This document shows, one piece after another, positions 8,467-17,593 of a stretch of 64,000 nucleotides of DNA. The DNA is from Aquimarina sp. Aq78 (GTDB lineage Bacteria; Bacteroidota; Bacteroidia; Flavobacteriales; Flavobacteriaceae), in contig NZ_OMKA01000029.1 of NCBI RefSeq assembly GCF_900299525.1, positions 124,001 to 188,000 of the forward strand, given 5' to 3'. The notes below the pieces were generated by a model. That model was not told the origin of the DNA. It ran no database searches and saw only the letters and a program-made list of their open reading frames with translations. Made by a program: the position numbers and the translations under genes. Every line of letters begins with the position of its first letter. The stretch's first letter is position 1.

Positions 8467-9864
8467 ATGATAAATAAGAGCAAATACATAAAATGTAGAC
8501 ATATTGTTGTACTATATATTATTTTGATATTCAATTATTCTTTGATTGCACAACCTAAAGTTTCAGGTATTGAAACCACTACGTATTTTGAATTTCATAA
8601 TAACTTCTGGATTAATCTTCATTTCTATTTGTATGAAACTGCTGCTGCATCCTACGAAAAACCATTAGATAAGCTGGTTAAAAAAGAGGTTTGGCAAAAA
8701 CTTAGTCAAAAAGAAAAACTACTTTTTCAAAAAACCATAACCTACTATAAAGATCATATAGATTTAAAAAATCATTTCAACCAGGAATTGATAGGGTTTA
8801 GAAAATGGATCATCAACTATACTGAGCAGGACATGCTTCCTGAATCCAGGTTCGAAATTCTTTTCATAAAAAACCTCAACGATTTTAAACGAATCTATAG
8901 TACTCATTTTTGGAAAACTCATCGACAAATCAATACCGATAAGTTGCAGGAGAATATTGATCTTATCAAAAAAACAGAAGATTTTATCATTTCTCGAATC
9001 GCAAAATTGGCTCAGGCAAAATGGCAGGATACCAAAATACGCATCGATCTTTCGATAAAAAGTCCGGGAGGCGGCGCTTTTACATTAAGTCGAACTCCCA
9101 GCTCTATTGTACTAAGTACTGTTATTAATTATCCAGAAATAGCAGGTGATTGGGTAGAAACCTTGTTTCATGAAGCAAGTCATACTGTAATAAAAGGACG
9201 AAAAGGAGCTATCGCAGAAAGTATAAATAGAGTAAGTGAAAAGTTAAAAGTAAAGCCTCCAAAAAATCTCTGGCATGCCATATTGTTTTACATAACAGGT
9301 AAAGTAAGCCAGAAAGCATTTTTAGGACAAGGAATTAATGAGTATACAATATATATGGATCGTGAAAACATTTTTAGTTTTTATCATAATGCAATATATA
9401 AGCATTTTACTTCTTATCTTGTTGAAGAAACCGATCTGGATATTGCAATAGAAAACGTAATTAATTCTGTATCTGATAAGCTAGAGCTTGCCCGTACAAT
9501 TACTACTTTTAATACTGCTTTTAAAGAAGGTAATGTTGCAAAACTTGAAAGCTTGATAACCGATAATTATCGGCATACTAACGGAACATCAAAATCAATA
9601 GGAAAAAATGCCTGGTTAGAATATTTAAAAAAGAGAAAAAAAGATATCGATGATGGTCGTTTGGTAGTTACTAATTATGACATGAAGGAAACGCAACTCG
9701 AGTTATATGAAAACTTTGCAATTATTACAGCAAAAATAATAACCACCGATATCAAAGAAAGAAATCCTATAGAAAATCAATATAGAGTATCCCACGTCTG
9801 GATAAAAGAAGGAAATATATGGAAACGAGCAGGGTTTCATGACAGTAAAATTGAATTAAAATAA
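8467..9864 (+). CDS. Exported HEXXH protein fused to an NTF2-like domain
   Basis: Uncharacterised 465-residue protein with an N-terminal leader (hydrophobic stretch ending near SLIAQ, residue 28). The middle contains a putative zinc motif HEASH (residues 235-239) preceded by a hydrophobic turn, WVETLF, which suggests a gluzincin-like peptidase or a relic of one. The last 120 residues or so, after about residue 345, look like a SnoaL/DUF4440 NTF2-like domain: an early TTFNTAFKEGN helix, LITDNYRH, and a final VSHVWIKEGNIWKRAGFH strand pair. It is the first gene of a four-gene operon with spacings of 4, 4 and 10 nt. I do not recognise the full architecture; peptidase activity is a guess from the motif. 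Confidence 0.6.
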   Translation: MINKSKYIKCRHIVVLYIILIFNYSLIAQPKVSGIETTTYFEFHNNFWINLHFYLYETAAASYEKPLDKLVKKEVWQKLSQKEKLLFQKTITYYKDHIDLKNHFNQELIGFRKWIINYTEQDMLPESRFEILFIKNLNDFKRIYSTHFWKTHRQINTDKLQENIDLIKKTEDFIISRIAKLAQAKWQDTKIRIDLSIKSPGGGAFTLSRTPSSIVLSTVINYPEIAGDWVETLFHEASHTVIKGRKGAIAESINRVSEKLKVKPPKNLWHAILFYITGKVSQKAFLGQGINEYTIYMDRENIFSFYHNAIYKHFTSYLVEETDLDIAIENVINSVSDKLELARTITTFNTAFKEGNVAKLESLITDNYRHTNGTSKSIGKNAWLEYLKKRKKDIDDGRLVVTNYDMKETQLELYENFAIITAKIITTDIKERNPIENQYRVSHVWIKEGNIWKRAGFHDSKIELK

Positions 9865-9868
9865 AAAT

Positions 9869-10624
9869 ATGAAAATCAAACTTATCAAAACATCTCATCT
9901 ATTTGTTCTGGGCACATTGATTTGTTTGGGTTGCACTACCCAAAAAGAAGAAAAACAACTAGATACTCAAGTCATTCTTCAAAAAAGCATAAAAACGTAC
10001 GATCCCGATAATCGGTGGTCGATGACAAATCTCAAAATTCATATCCAAGAACCTCGCTTATCTAATCCCCACAGGTATTCTATCTTAAAAATGAATAATA
10101 ATGACAATAGCTTTGAATTAACAAGAAATAGAGATCAGCATATATCTACACATATAATAGATGAAAAAGGAATCTCCAGAACACTTTTAGATGGAAAAAT
10201 TAATACAGATAGTATTCAGATAAAAAAATATCGATTGCAACCGGAGCGAAACCTCAACTATCAAAAATTTTATCAGCATTTAATTGGTTTACCCATGTCT
10301 TTAAATAACGCTACAGTTGATACTTTTGGTAAAGCAAGTAAAGCCATATTTAACGACACAGATAGTTATAAAATCGAACTTGTCTTGAAAGAAGCTATAT
10401 TTTCTAAACACTGGAATGTATTTATTTCTCAAAAAGACTATACGATTTTAGGTATCGAAATCATATTTCCTGATGATCCTGCAAAAGGAGAACGTCTTTA
10501 TTTTTCTGGTGAGATTACCATTGATGGAGTTAAAATCCCAAGAATACGACATTGGCACGAATATAATACCGATGTATATTCGGGATCTGATATCATAGTG
10601 AAAGAAGTAGTTCAAAATAAGTAA
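9869..10624 (+). CDS. DUF6503-like lipoprotein
   Basis: Lipoprotein of 251 residues; the lipobox ends at Cys22 (ICLGC). The mature part begins with the pattern ILQKSIKTYDPDNRWSM that typifies flavobacterial DUF6503 proteins, predicted beta-rich envelope proteins without known function and perhaps lipid- or ligand-binding like LolA. It starts 4 nt after the HEXXH/NTF2 gene. A related layout is found fused into one chain at 22228-23328, which supports a functional link between NTF2-like and DUF6503-like parts. Confidence 0.65.
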   Translation: MKIKLIKTSHLFVLGTLICLGCTTQKEEKQLDTQVILQKSIKTYDPDNRWSMTNLKIHIQEPRLSNPHRYSILKMNNNDNSFELTRNRDQHISTHIIDEKGISRTLLDGKINTDSIQIKKYRLQPERNLNYQKFYQHLIGLPMSLNNATVDTFGKASKAIFNDTDSYKIELVLKEAIFSKHWNVFISQKDYTILGIEIIFPDDPAKGERLYFSGEITIDGVKIPRIRHWHEYNTDVYSGSDIIVKEVVQNK

Positions 10625-10628
10625 ACGT

Positions 10629-11042
10629 ATGAGTAGAACATATGATTTAAAAGAAAAACTAAGCTCTAGAGCATATATTGGGGTTTTTATTCTACGATTT
10701 TTTGTGGGTTTGCGTTTGCTATATGGAGTAATAGATAATATCGTTAGTTGGGAGCGAATGATAGAATTCTCTGGTTTCCTTCATATCAACGGTTTTCCTT
10801 TTCCTGTAATTAGTGCTATCCTATCTGTGTATATACAAGCTATAGGAGGCCTATTGATTCTTATCGGTTATCATATACGATTAGCTTCATTAGTTCTGGT
10901 AATAAACTTTATAATAGCGGCACTAGTACATATACGTCTTGGTGATAGTATTGAGGCCATGACACCAGCATTGGCTATATTATTCTGTTGTCTTGCCTTT
11001 ATATTTATGGGATCGGGTAAACTATCTATAAGTAAACCTTAA
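10629..11042 (+). CDS. DoxX family membrane protein
   Basis: Inner-membrane protein of 137 residues with four hydrophobic helices and DoxX-type features: RFFVGLRLLYGVIDN in helix 1, a central AIGGLLILIGYHIRLA segment, then ALAILFCCLAF. The start is 4 nt after the stop of the DUF6503 lipoprotein gene, within the same operon. Biochemical role unknown; DoxX proteins elsewhere associate with redox enzymes at the membrane. Confidence 0.8.
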   Translation: MSRTYDLKEKLSSRAYIGVFILRFFVGLRLLYGVIDNIVSWERMIEFSGFLHINGFPFPVISAILSVYIQAIGGLLILIGYHIRLASLVLVINFIIAALVHIRLGDSIEAMTPALAILFCCLAFIFMGSGKLSISKP

Positions 11043-11052
11043 ACTTTAAAAA

Positions 11053-11790
11053 ATGACAGGCAATATTTGGGATAGAATTCGATTAGAATTAGAAAACACT
11101 TCAGAACCGATTGCAAAGAAAATTTTAGATCATTACGAAAAACAATGCAAGGACTTAGCAGATGTTTTAACCATCATACTAAGTAAAAAGCTTTCTGATG
11201 ATCTTATAACTTCTAACGAGTTAGCCGCTATTTTTAAGGAGATTCTCACTGATAACATAGAACTAAAAGATACTTTTAAGCGAGATCTCACCTCCTATTT
11301 CGAAAGAGATTTTGCGTGTACCCATTATTTTGAAGTATTGTTTTTTTTCAGGGGATACCAAGCATTACAAGCGCATCGATTTTCTCATGAACTATTTAAA
11401 AAAAGAAATCTGGTAACTGCCAAATGGTTACAAAATAGAATTTTTAAAACCTATGCAACCGATATACATCCAGCAGCAAAAATTGGCAAAGGATTGGTAA
11501 TTGACCATGGGATAGGTGTTGTTATAGGAGAAACTTGCGAAATTGAGGATGATGTATTTATTTTTCATAATGTCACCTTGGGTAGTACTGGAAAAACAGA
11601 AGGAAAACGGCACCCAAAAATCTGTTCTAACGTAGTTATTGGAGCGGGTGCTACGATATTAGGGAATATAACTATAGGGGCACATTCTAATATTGCTGCC
11701 GGAGCTGTAGTGTTAAAAGATACAGCACCAGGCATCACAGTTGCAGGAATACCAGCAAAACCTAAAGGAAAGGCAAATAAAATACAATAA
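11053..11790 (+). CDS. cysE: Serine O-acetyltransferase
   Basis: Catalyses acetyl-CoA-dependent O-acetylation of L-serine, the first step of cysteine synthesis. Its 245 residues have an alpha-helical N-terminal domain and a left-handed parallel beta-helix made of hexapeptide repeats from about residue 138 (DIHPAAKIGKGLVIDHG, then VVIGETCEIEDDV, then FHNVTLGSTGK). The catalytic His region, IDHGIGVVIGE, and the C-terminal VAGIPAKP turn are present. It is the last gene of a four-gene operon otherwise made of envelope proteins, which is unusual for cysE. It is convergent with the LytTR regulator at 11808. Confidence 0.92.
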   Translation: MTGNIWDRIRLELENTSEPIAKKILDHYEKQCKDLADVLTIILSKKLSDDLITSNELAAIFKEILTDNIELKDTFKRDLTSYFERDFACTHYFEVLFFFRGYQALQAHRFSHELFKKRNLVTAKWLQNRIFKTYATDIHPAAKIGKGLVIDHGIGVVIGETCEIEDDVFIFHNVTLGSTGKTEGKRHPKICSNVVIGAGATILGNITIGAHSNIAAGAVVLKDTAPGITVAGIPAKPKGKANKIQ

Positions 11791-11807
11791 TTTTCTCAAG
11801 AGAAACC

Positions 11808-12503
11808 TTAGGACTTCTCTAAAAAAGACAATAATGCATTTCGATATGTTAAGCTTATTGGGATATGTCTTTTTTTAATTTCTACATACTCTTTGGTATA
11901 TGTTTTTATTTTTTCGGTATTTACAATATAAGACCTATGTATGCGCATAAAAGAAAAAGAAGGTAATCGTTGTACGAGATCACTCAGCTTTTCATAGACA
12001 ACCAAAGTATGTTCTGTTGTATGAATTTTGACATAGTTACTTAAACCTTCGATATATAATAATTCTGAAAAATTAATTTTAACCATTTTTTTATCAGCTT
12101 TCACAAAAATATGATCTACTACAGGTATAGACGTGACCGTAGTATTTGAAAAATCAGGGTTAATTTTCTGAATAGCTTTTAAAAATCGATCAAAAGAAAA
12201 AGGCTTTAACAGATAATCAACTGCACTTAAATCGAAGCCTTCTAGAGCAAACTCACGATGTGCAGTTGTAAATATGATTTTAATTTTATGCTCTACAATT
12301 TTGGCTAGATTTAAGCCCGAAAGCTTGGGCATTTCAATATCTAAAAACATCACATCTACTGAATGATTCTGGATATAATCCAAGACTTCAAGAGCATTTT
12401 TAAACTCTCCTGTTAGATCCAAAGTAGAGACATCTCCAATATATTTTTTTAAAATATTTCTTGCAGTCTGTTCATCATCTACTATAATACATCGAAGCTT
12501 CAT
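11808..12503 (-). CDS. LytTR-type response regulator
   Basis: Two-component response regulator of 231 residues: a CheY-like receiver with acidic pocket Asp9/Asp10 and phosphoacceptor Asp55 (FLDIEMP), the switch Lys in DYLLKPF, then a LytTR DNA-binding domain from about residue 130 (IFVKADKKMVKI, ending in MRIHRSYIVN). It lies 31 bp downstream of its LytS-like kinase gene, so the pair is one operon. LytTR regulators bind paired short direct repeats; no target site could be fixed by eye. The divergent operon at 13782 is the nearest candidate target. Confidence 0.93.
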   Translation of the reverse strand: MKLRCIIVDDEQTARNILKKYIGDVSTLDLTGEFKNALEVLDYIQNHSVDVMFLDIEMPKLSGLNLAKIVEHKIKIIFTTAHREFALEGFDLSAVDYLLKPFSFDRFLKAIQKINPDFSNTTVTSIPVVDHIFVKADKKMVKINFSELLYIEGLSNYVKIHTTEHTLVVYEKLSDLVQRLPSFSFMRIHRSYIVNTEKIKTYTKEYVEIKKRHIPISLTYRNALLSFLEKS

Positions 12504-12534
12504 CTGTCTCTTTTATTTTTTGCAACTTACCTTA

Positions 12535-13551
12535 TCAAATAGCAATTTTTAATACAATAGTATATAATCTTTCTTCATCTTTAATATCTAATTGATATCG
12601 ATCATTATATAGGATATCTAGTCTTTTTTTGATGTTCTGTAAACCAATTCCTTTTAGTGAAGAATCTTCTAAAGTAGCTTCTGGTTTCGAGTTTATAACT
12701 TCATAAATTAGTTGATTATTTACTACCTCTAATTTAACAATTATATGAGCAATTTTGGTTTCGTTTTTTAAACTATGTTTAAATGCATTTTCTACAAATG
12801 GCACCAAAATAAGAGGAGGAATAGATACCGGATCTATATGTTCGGGAATAGAAACCTGTACATCTACCCTATCTTCAAAACGAGATTTTTCTAAATCAAT
12901 AAAGTCATTTAGCAAACTAATTTCTTTTTCTAAAAGAATAAATTTTTGAGAACTCTCGTATAAAGAAAAGCTAAGGAAATCTGATAACTTAAGTATAAGT
13001 TCGGGGGCTTTTTTTGAGCTTTCTAAAGATAGTCCGTAGATATTATTTAAAGTGTTAAAAAGAAAATGAGGATTAATTTGTGATTTTAGATACTTCAATT
13101 CTGATTGCAATTTTTCATTTTCAAGAGTTTTAGCCCTCTTTTGTAACTCTGCTACTTTCCAAATAATCGAAATTCCAATAATAAAAATTAAAGGAGAAGC
13201 TATGATCATAGAAGCCTGTAAAAACTTATACGGTAGCCACATTCCAGAATCCGTCATATTAGGATAGAGAATGGATAATATCTCATAATTAATAATTCGT
13301 TGAATAAATCCAGAGACTATTAATGTGAGTATAGTATACACAAAATATTTTACCGTTTTACCTTGCAATAAGAGTTTTGGCAACAGAATAAAATAATTAA
13401 AATATACGATAATAAGTCGCATCGGCATATTCATAAGCTCAAAAGCCAATGCCTCGGTATATTTCCCTTTATAACTAGCTTCAACAATAGTAAATATTGC
13501 GGTATATACAATCCAAAAACCAATATGAAACCAAATGCTTTTAATCTTCAT
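12535..13551 (-). CDS. LytS-like sensor histidine kinase
   Basis: Membrane histidine kinase with about four transmembrane helices in the first 140 residues, a short coiled coil (ELQKRAKTLENEKLQSELK) and a His-kinase domain containing the phosphoacceptor region QINPHFLFNTLNN, followed by a GHKL ATPase with the N-box LVPFVENAFKHS and the G-box GIGLQNIKKRL. I prefer the Met at 13551 because the hydrophobic helix follows directly; an upstream in-frame Met at 13611 would add 20 polar residues. It is co-transcribed with the LytTR regulator. No ligand-binding domain is visible. Confidence 0.9.
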   Translation of the reverse strand: MKIKSIWFHIGFWIVYTAIFTIVEASYKGKYTEALAFELMNMPMRLIIVYFNYFILLPKLLLQGKTVKYFVYTILTLIVSGFIQRIINYEILSILYPNMTDSGMWLPYKFLQASMIIASPLIFIIGISIIWKVAELQKRAKTLENEKLQSELKYLKSQINPHFLFNTLNNIYGLSLESSKKAPELILKLSDFLSFSLYESSQKFILLEKEISLLNDFIDLEKSRFEDRVDVQVSIPEHIDPVSIPPLILVPFVENAFKHSLKNETKIAHIIVKLEVVNNQLIYEVINSKPEATLEDSSLKGIGLQNIKKRLDILYNDRYQLDIKDEERLYTIVLKIAI

Positions 13552-13781
13552 TGATAACAAAGCTATATGATTTTTGGTTTTCAGTCCTACCCAAATCCAT
13601 AATTTATGCAAATCTATAATTTACTTATGCGTAATCAACTCACATAAGTACAATGCAATTACACATTAAAAAAGAAGAGTTTAATATAAAATCGATCTTC
13701 TCAATTCCTTTATCAAATACATTCGTCTAGGAAGAAAAAAAATAAACATTATCCACCTCACATATTTTTAAAACAAAAGAG

Positions 13782-14786
13782 ATGAAAACAGTTATTTATA
13801 TCATTTTTTTTATCGGATTTGGTTTTTATGGTAGTGCACAAAAACCAAATGAGCAATTCAACAAAAGTTTTATAGCCTATACGATTCCCGAAAAAGATCT
13901 ATTACCCGAAAACGTGGCTTATGATCCCGCAGATATGTCTTTTTATATAGGAAGTACCCGAAAAGGAAAAATTATAAAACGATCCAAAGACGGGACATAT
14001 CGTGATTTTGTAAAACCACAACAAGACGGTTTACATATGATTATCGGGATGAAAATTGATCCGATACGAAGACACTTATGGGTATGTAGCTCTGGAGGAA
14101 GTAATCTTATAGGGTATAGTAGAAAAGATAAAAACGAGGGACGTCCTGCGGGGATTTTTAAATATGATTTGCAAACAGGAAAACTCATCAAAAAATATTG
14201 GATCGATATCCCAGGAGAAGTTCATTTCTTTAATGATATCGTTTTAGATACATCGGGAAATCTGTATGCTACACATATGTTTTCTAACCCTATGATATAT
14301 ACCATTCAGAATAATGAAGATGAACTAAAAGTCTTAACTTATCTTTCTGAAATAAAATATCCTAATGGAATTACTATTTCTGATAACAATACCCATTTAT
14401 TTATAGCACATTCTGAAGGAATTACTCGCATTCATATCAAAACCAGAAAAAAAGAGAATATACAATATCCTGAGGGTACAGATATAACTAGTAGCAAAAG
14501 CATAGACGGATTATACTTTTATAAAAACTCTTTGATCGGTATACAACCTGGTAAAAACTCGGTTAAAAAATTCGTCCTCAATGCAGAGCAAAATACTATT
14601 ACAAAAACTGTATTACTAGAACACAATCACCCTATGATGAACAATCCCACAACAGGAGTTTTGGTCGATAGCGAATTGTATTATATCGCAAACGCTCAAT
14701 TCGGAAGCTTTAATAAAGACGGATCACTATTCCCTATGGAAAAATTATACGAACCCACCATTTTAAAAGTAAAACTAGATGACTAA
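13782..14786 (+). CDS. SMP-30/gluconolactonase-like beta-propeller protein, exported
   Basis: Exported 334-residue protein: a signal peptide of about 20 residues ending at YGSAQ, then repeated six-bladed propeller strands such as PADMSFYIGSTRKGKI, GMKIDPIRRHLWVCSS and FFNDIVLDTSGNLYATH. The NDIVLD and PNGITIS segments match metal-binding positions of SMP-30-type lactonases, so a lactonase or phosphotriesterase-like activity is possible but unproven. It leads an operon with the ankyrin protein (24 nt gap) and the DUF5916 protein (28 nt gap), divergent from the LytS/LytTR pair. Confidence 0.75.
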   Translation: MKTVIYIIFFIGFGFYGSAQKPNEQFNKSFIAYTIPEKDLLPENVAYDPADMSFYIGSTRKGKIIKRSKDGTYRDFVKPQQDGLHMIIGMKIDPIRRHLWVCSSGGSNLIGYSRKDKNEGRPAGIFKYDLQTGKLIKKYWIDIPGEVHFFNDIVLDTSGNLYATHMFSNPMIYTIQNNEDELKVLTYLSEIKYPNGITISDNNTHLFIAHSEGITRIHIKTRKKENIQYPEGTDITSSKSIDGLYFYKNSLIGIQPGKNSVKKFVLNAEQNTITKTVLLEHNHPMMNNPTTGVLVDSELYYIANAQFGSFNKDGSLFPMEKLYEPTILKVKLDD

Positions 14787-14810
14787 TAACATCTTATAAA
14801 AACATTAATT

Positions 14811-15314
14811 ATGGACAGGAAACAATTTTTAACTACGGGGGTATTAACCACTGGATTATATATTGCAGCTCCTTATACGATATTTGCGCAAGAGCAAGAA
14901 AAACCACAATTAGACAAAAGAATAGTGCAGAATTTTGTGGGTGCCGGGCATAAAAGTTTGGAAACAGTAAAAGAATTATTAGCACAACACCCAACACTGA
15001 TCAATGCTGCACATGATTGGAGAGGTGGAGATTTTGAAACATGTTTGGGAGCCGCAAGTCATGTTGGGTATAAAGAACTGGCTCAATACCTATTAGATCA
15101 TGGCGCTCAAGCTAATGTGTTTACCGCTGCTCTTTTCGGGAAGATCGACATCATCAAATCGATACTAGAATTTTCACCTGGAACACTGCATGCAAAAGGG
15201 CCACATGGATACACACTTCTTCATCACGCAGAACGGGGTGGTGATCAATCAAAAGAAGTTACTGAGTATCTAAAATCTTTAGGTCTAAAAAAGACAAAAA
15301 CAGACCTCTTTTAA
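14811..15314 (+). CDS. Exported ankyrin-repeat protein
   Basis: Protein of 167 residues with an N-terminal export signal beginning MDRKQFLTTGVLTTGLY, reminiscent of twin-arginine leaders but lacking the arginine pair, probably cleaved after IFAQ. The mature part contains about three ankyrin repeats (VKELLAQHPTLINAAHDW; ELAQYLLDHGAQANVFTAAL; GYTLLHHAERGG). Ankyrin repeats mediate protein contacts and no enzymatic domain is present. It sits in the middle of the operon between the propeller and DUF5916 genes. Confidence 0.75.
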   Translation: MDRKQFLTTGVLTTGLYIAAPYTIFAQEQEKPQLDKRIVQNFVGAGHKSLETVKELLAQHPTLINAAHDWRGGDFETCLGAASHVGYKELAQYLLDHGAQANVFTAALFGKIDIIKSILEFSPGTLHAKGPHGYTLLHHAERGGDQSKEVTEYLKSLGLKKTKTDLF

Positions 15315-15342
15315 ACAATCAAAAAACGAACAGAAAAATCAA

Positions 15343-17568
15343 ATGAGGTCTATTTTTATCGTATGTATGCTGGTGAGTGTAGTATCATCGGCACAAGAAA
15401 TTATTGATGTTCCTTTAGGAAAAAATGTTATTATTTTGGATGGAAAATTAGAAGAAAATGCATGGAGTGACGCCTTAGAATTTTCTGACTTTAAGCAAAT
15501 AGATCCTAATATAGGAACTCCAGCATCAGAGCAAGTAATCGTAAAAATTCTATACGATAAAGAATACCTCTATGTAGGTGGAATTATTAATTTTAGAGAT
15601 CCTTCTCAAATATTTGCCACAACACTAGAAAGAGATGTAGCTCAAGTAAAAGACGATTATTTTCAAATACATATCGACACTTATAATGATAAAATAAATA
15701 CGCTTATTTTTAGAACAAATCCATTGAGTGCACGACAGGATATGGAAGTAAGCCGTAATGGTGAGGAATTTAATACTTCGTGGAATACCTTTTGGAATGT
15801 TAAATCGATTATTACAGAAAAGGGATGGAGTACAGAAATGAGAATTCCGTTTTCATCGTTACGATATGAAAAATCTTCTGAGAATATCATGAGGTTTAAA
15901 GCAACTGTAAAATATAAAGAGATAAACGAGCGTATAACGTCTCATCTTAAAAATATAGATATTGGTAATGCACTACATCATTTTACAAATGCCCAAGAAA
16001 TACGCTTTACAGGTTTATCGGTAACAAAACCACTGTATATAACTCCGTATATAAAGGCAAATGCTATTCGGGAAAACCTCATTAACGAAGAAGGAACAGC
16101 ATATAAAAGTAACACTACTATTTTAGAACGTAAACAATATGCCGATCATGAAGTATTAGATAAAGTATTAAGTAATTTGGGGTTGGATGTAAAATTTAAA
16201 CCTAATGCAAATCATACGATAGATTTTACATTAAACACAGATTTTGCAGAGGTAGAAGCAGATGATCGAATTGTTAATATTTCTCGTTTCCCAATATTTT
16301 TAAATGAAAAACGACTGTTTTTCCTCGAAAATGCTGATATATTCAACTCTAATCAATTTGATCATCGTTTATTTCATTCCAGGCGTATTGGTATTCAAGA
16401 TGGTGCTTCAATTCCCATTATAGGAGGTATTCGATTTACAGGAGGGAATACAAAATGGCAATACGGGCTTTTATCAATGCAAACACATGAGGTAAATGAA
16501 GTAGCTGCTTCTGCTAATAAGAGCGTAACCCGAATTAAAAAAAACATAGGAAAACTAGGGTCATATATTGGTTTTATAAATACCAATTCATTAAGTAATG
16601 AAGATCATAACCATTTGATAGCTGTAGATGCGAATATTCGTTTAACTAATACTATTAGAACACAATTAACAGTGGGTGCAACCTTTGATAAAGAAAAGGG
16701 AGATTGGAAACCAATGTATGGAGCTTCAATAAACACATTTAAGAACAATGGTTTTGGACTGCAATACAGGTTTCGGGAATACACAGAAAACTTCGACCCT
16801 AAATTGGGTTTTGTCTCTCAACCTAATACCAAGCGTTTGACATTAAACCATGGCTGGAGGAAGTCATTCACCAATCATTCATTCTTACAATTCTTTTCGA
16901 TCGGTCATTATTTTAGAAAAAACTGGTTGTCTAATTCTGGTAATCACGATTTTTTTCAAACAAATTTATACATGACAGCGATACATAAAAAAGGGCATCG
17001 TTTAACTATGTTTTTTCCTATCTATCAAGAAGATAATTTATATAGTGATTGGGAAATAGCAGAAGGAGTCACTATCCCTTCAGCACAATACAAGATGTGG
17101 AAATTTAATCCTATTTTCATTTCAGGGAATGCAAAGCCATATAAAATTACACTAGATACAGAAATAGGAGAATTTTATGGCGGAAACCAGTTTACTATGT
17201 CATACAACGTTTCATATGATTTTAGCACTCTTGTTCAAGCTCAATTAGGTGGCACATACAATAGTCTTAGGTTTCCCGAAAGTTATATTGATGAAACATC
17301 TAGAAAATTAAATTTAAGTCGGTATTTTTCGAGGTTAAAATTTAATTTATCCTCCAAAACATCATTAAATTCTTATGTACAATACGATACACGAAGTGAT
17401 CAATTAGGGTGGAATCTTAGGTTTAGGTATAATCCTACAGAAGGTACTGACCTATATGTGGTGTATAACCATAATGCCAATACCAACAGAAATGCATTGC
17501 AGCCCAGATTACCATTTACAGATAATCAAATACTGATTATCAAATTTTCTAAAACCTTTATACGATGA
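15343..17568 (+). CDS. DUF5916 outer-membrane protein with CBM9-like domain
   Basis: Protein of 741 residues with a short signal peptide ending at SSAQ. Residues of about 20-210 form a carbohydrate-binding-family-9-like beta-sandwich (LDGKLEENAWSDA, YLYVGGIINFRDPS, TEMRIPFSSLRYE). The rest is DUF5916, rich in alternating aromatic and polar strands and ending in FSKTFIR, consistent with an outer-membrane beta-barrel. The family is frequent in Bacteroidota and its function is unknown; hydrolase accessory or transport roles have been guessed from the binding domain. It is the last gene of the three-gene operon and convergent with the AraC regulator at 17594. Confidence 0.85.
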   Translation: MRSIFIVCMLVSVVSSAQEIIDVPLGKNVIILDGKLEENAWSDALEFSDFKQIDPNIGTPASEQVIVKILYDKEYLYVGGIINFRDPSQIFATTLERDVAQVKDDYFQIHIDTYNDKINTLIFRTNPLSARQDMEVSRNGEEFNTSWNTFWNVKSIITEKGWSTEMRIPFSSLRYEKSSENIMRFKATVKYKEINERITSHLKNIDIGNALHHFTNAQEIRFTGLSVTKPLYITPYIKANAIRENLINEEGTAYKSNTTILERKQYADHEVLDKVLSNLGLDVKFKPNANHTIDFTLNTDFAEVEADDRIVNISRFPIFLNEKRLFFLENADIFNSNQFDHRLFHSRRIGIQDGASIPIIGGIRFTGGNTKWQYGLLSMQTHEVNEVAASANKSVTRIKKNIGKLGSYIGFINTNSLSNEDHNHLIAVDANIRLTNTIRTQLTVGATFDKEKGDWKPMYGASINTFKNNGFGLQYRFREYTENFDPKLGFVSQPNTKRLTLNHGWRKSFTNHSFLQFFSIGHYFRKNWLSNSGNHDFFQTNLYMTAIHKKGHRLTMFFPIYQEDNLYSDWEIAEGVTIPSAQYKMWKFNPIFISGNAKPYKITLDTEIGEFYGGNQFTMSYNVSYDFSTLVQAQLGGTYNSLRFPESYIDETSRKLNLSRYFSRLKFNLSSKTSLNSYVQYDTRSDQLGWNLRFRYNPTEGTDLYVVYNHNANTNRNALQPRLPFTDNQILIIKFSKTFIR

Positions 17569-17593
17569 CCCCTTTTTAATCTATTCTAATAAT

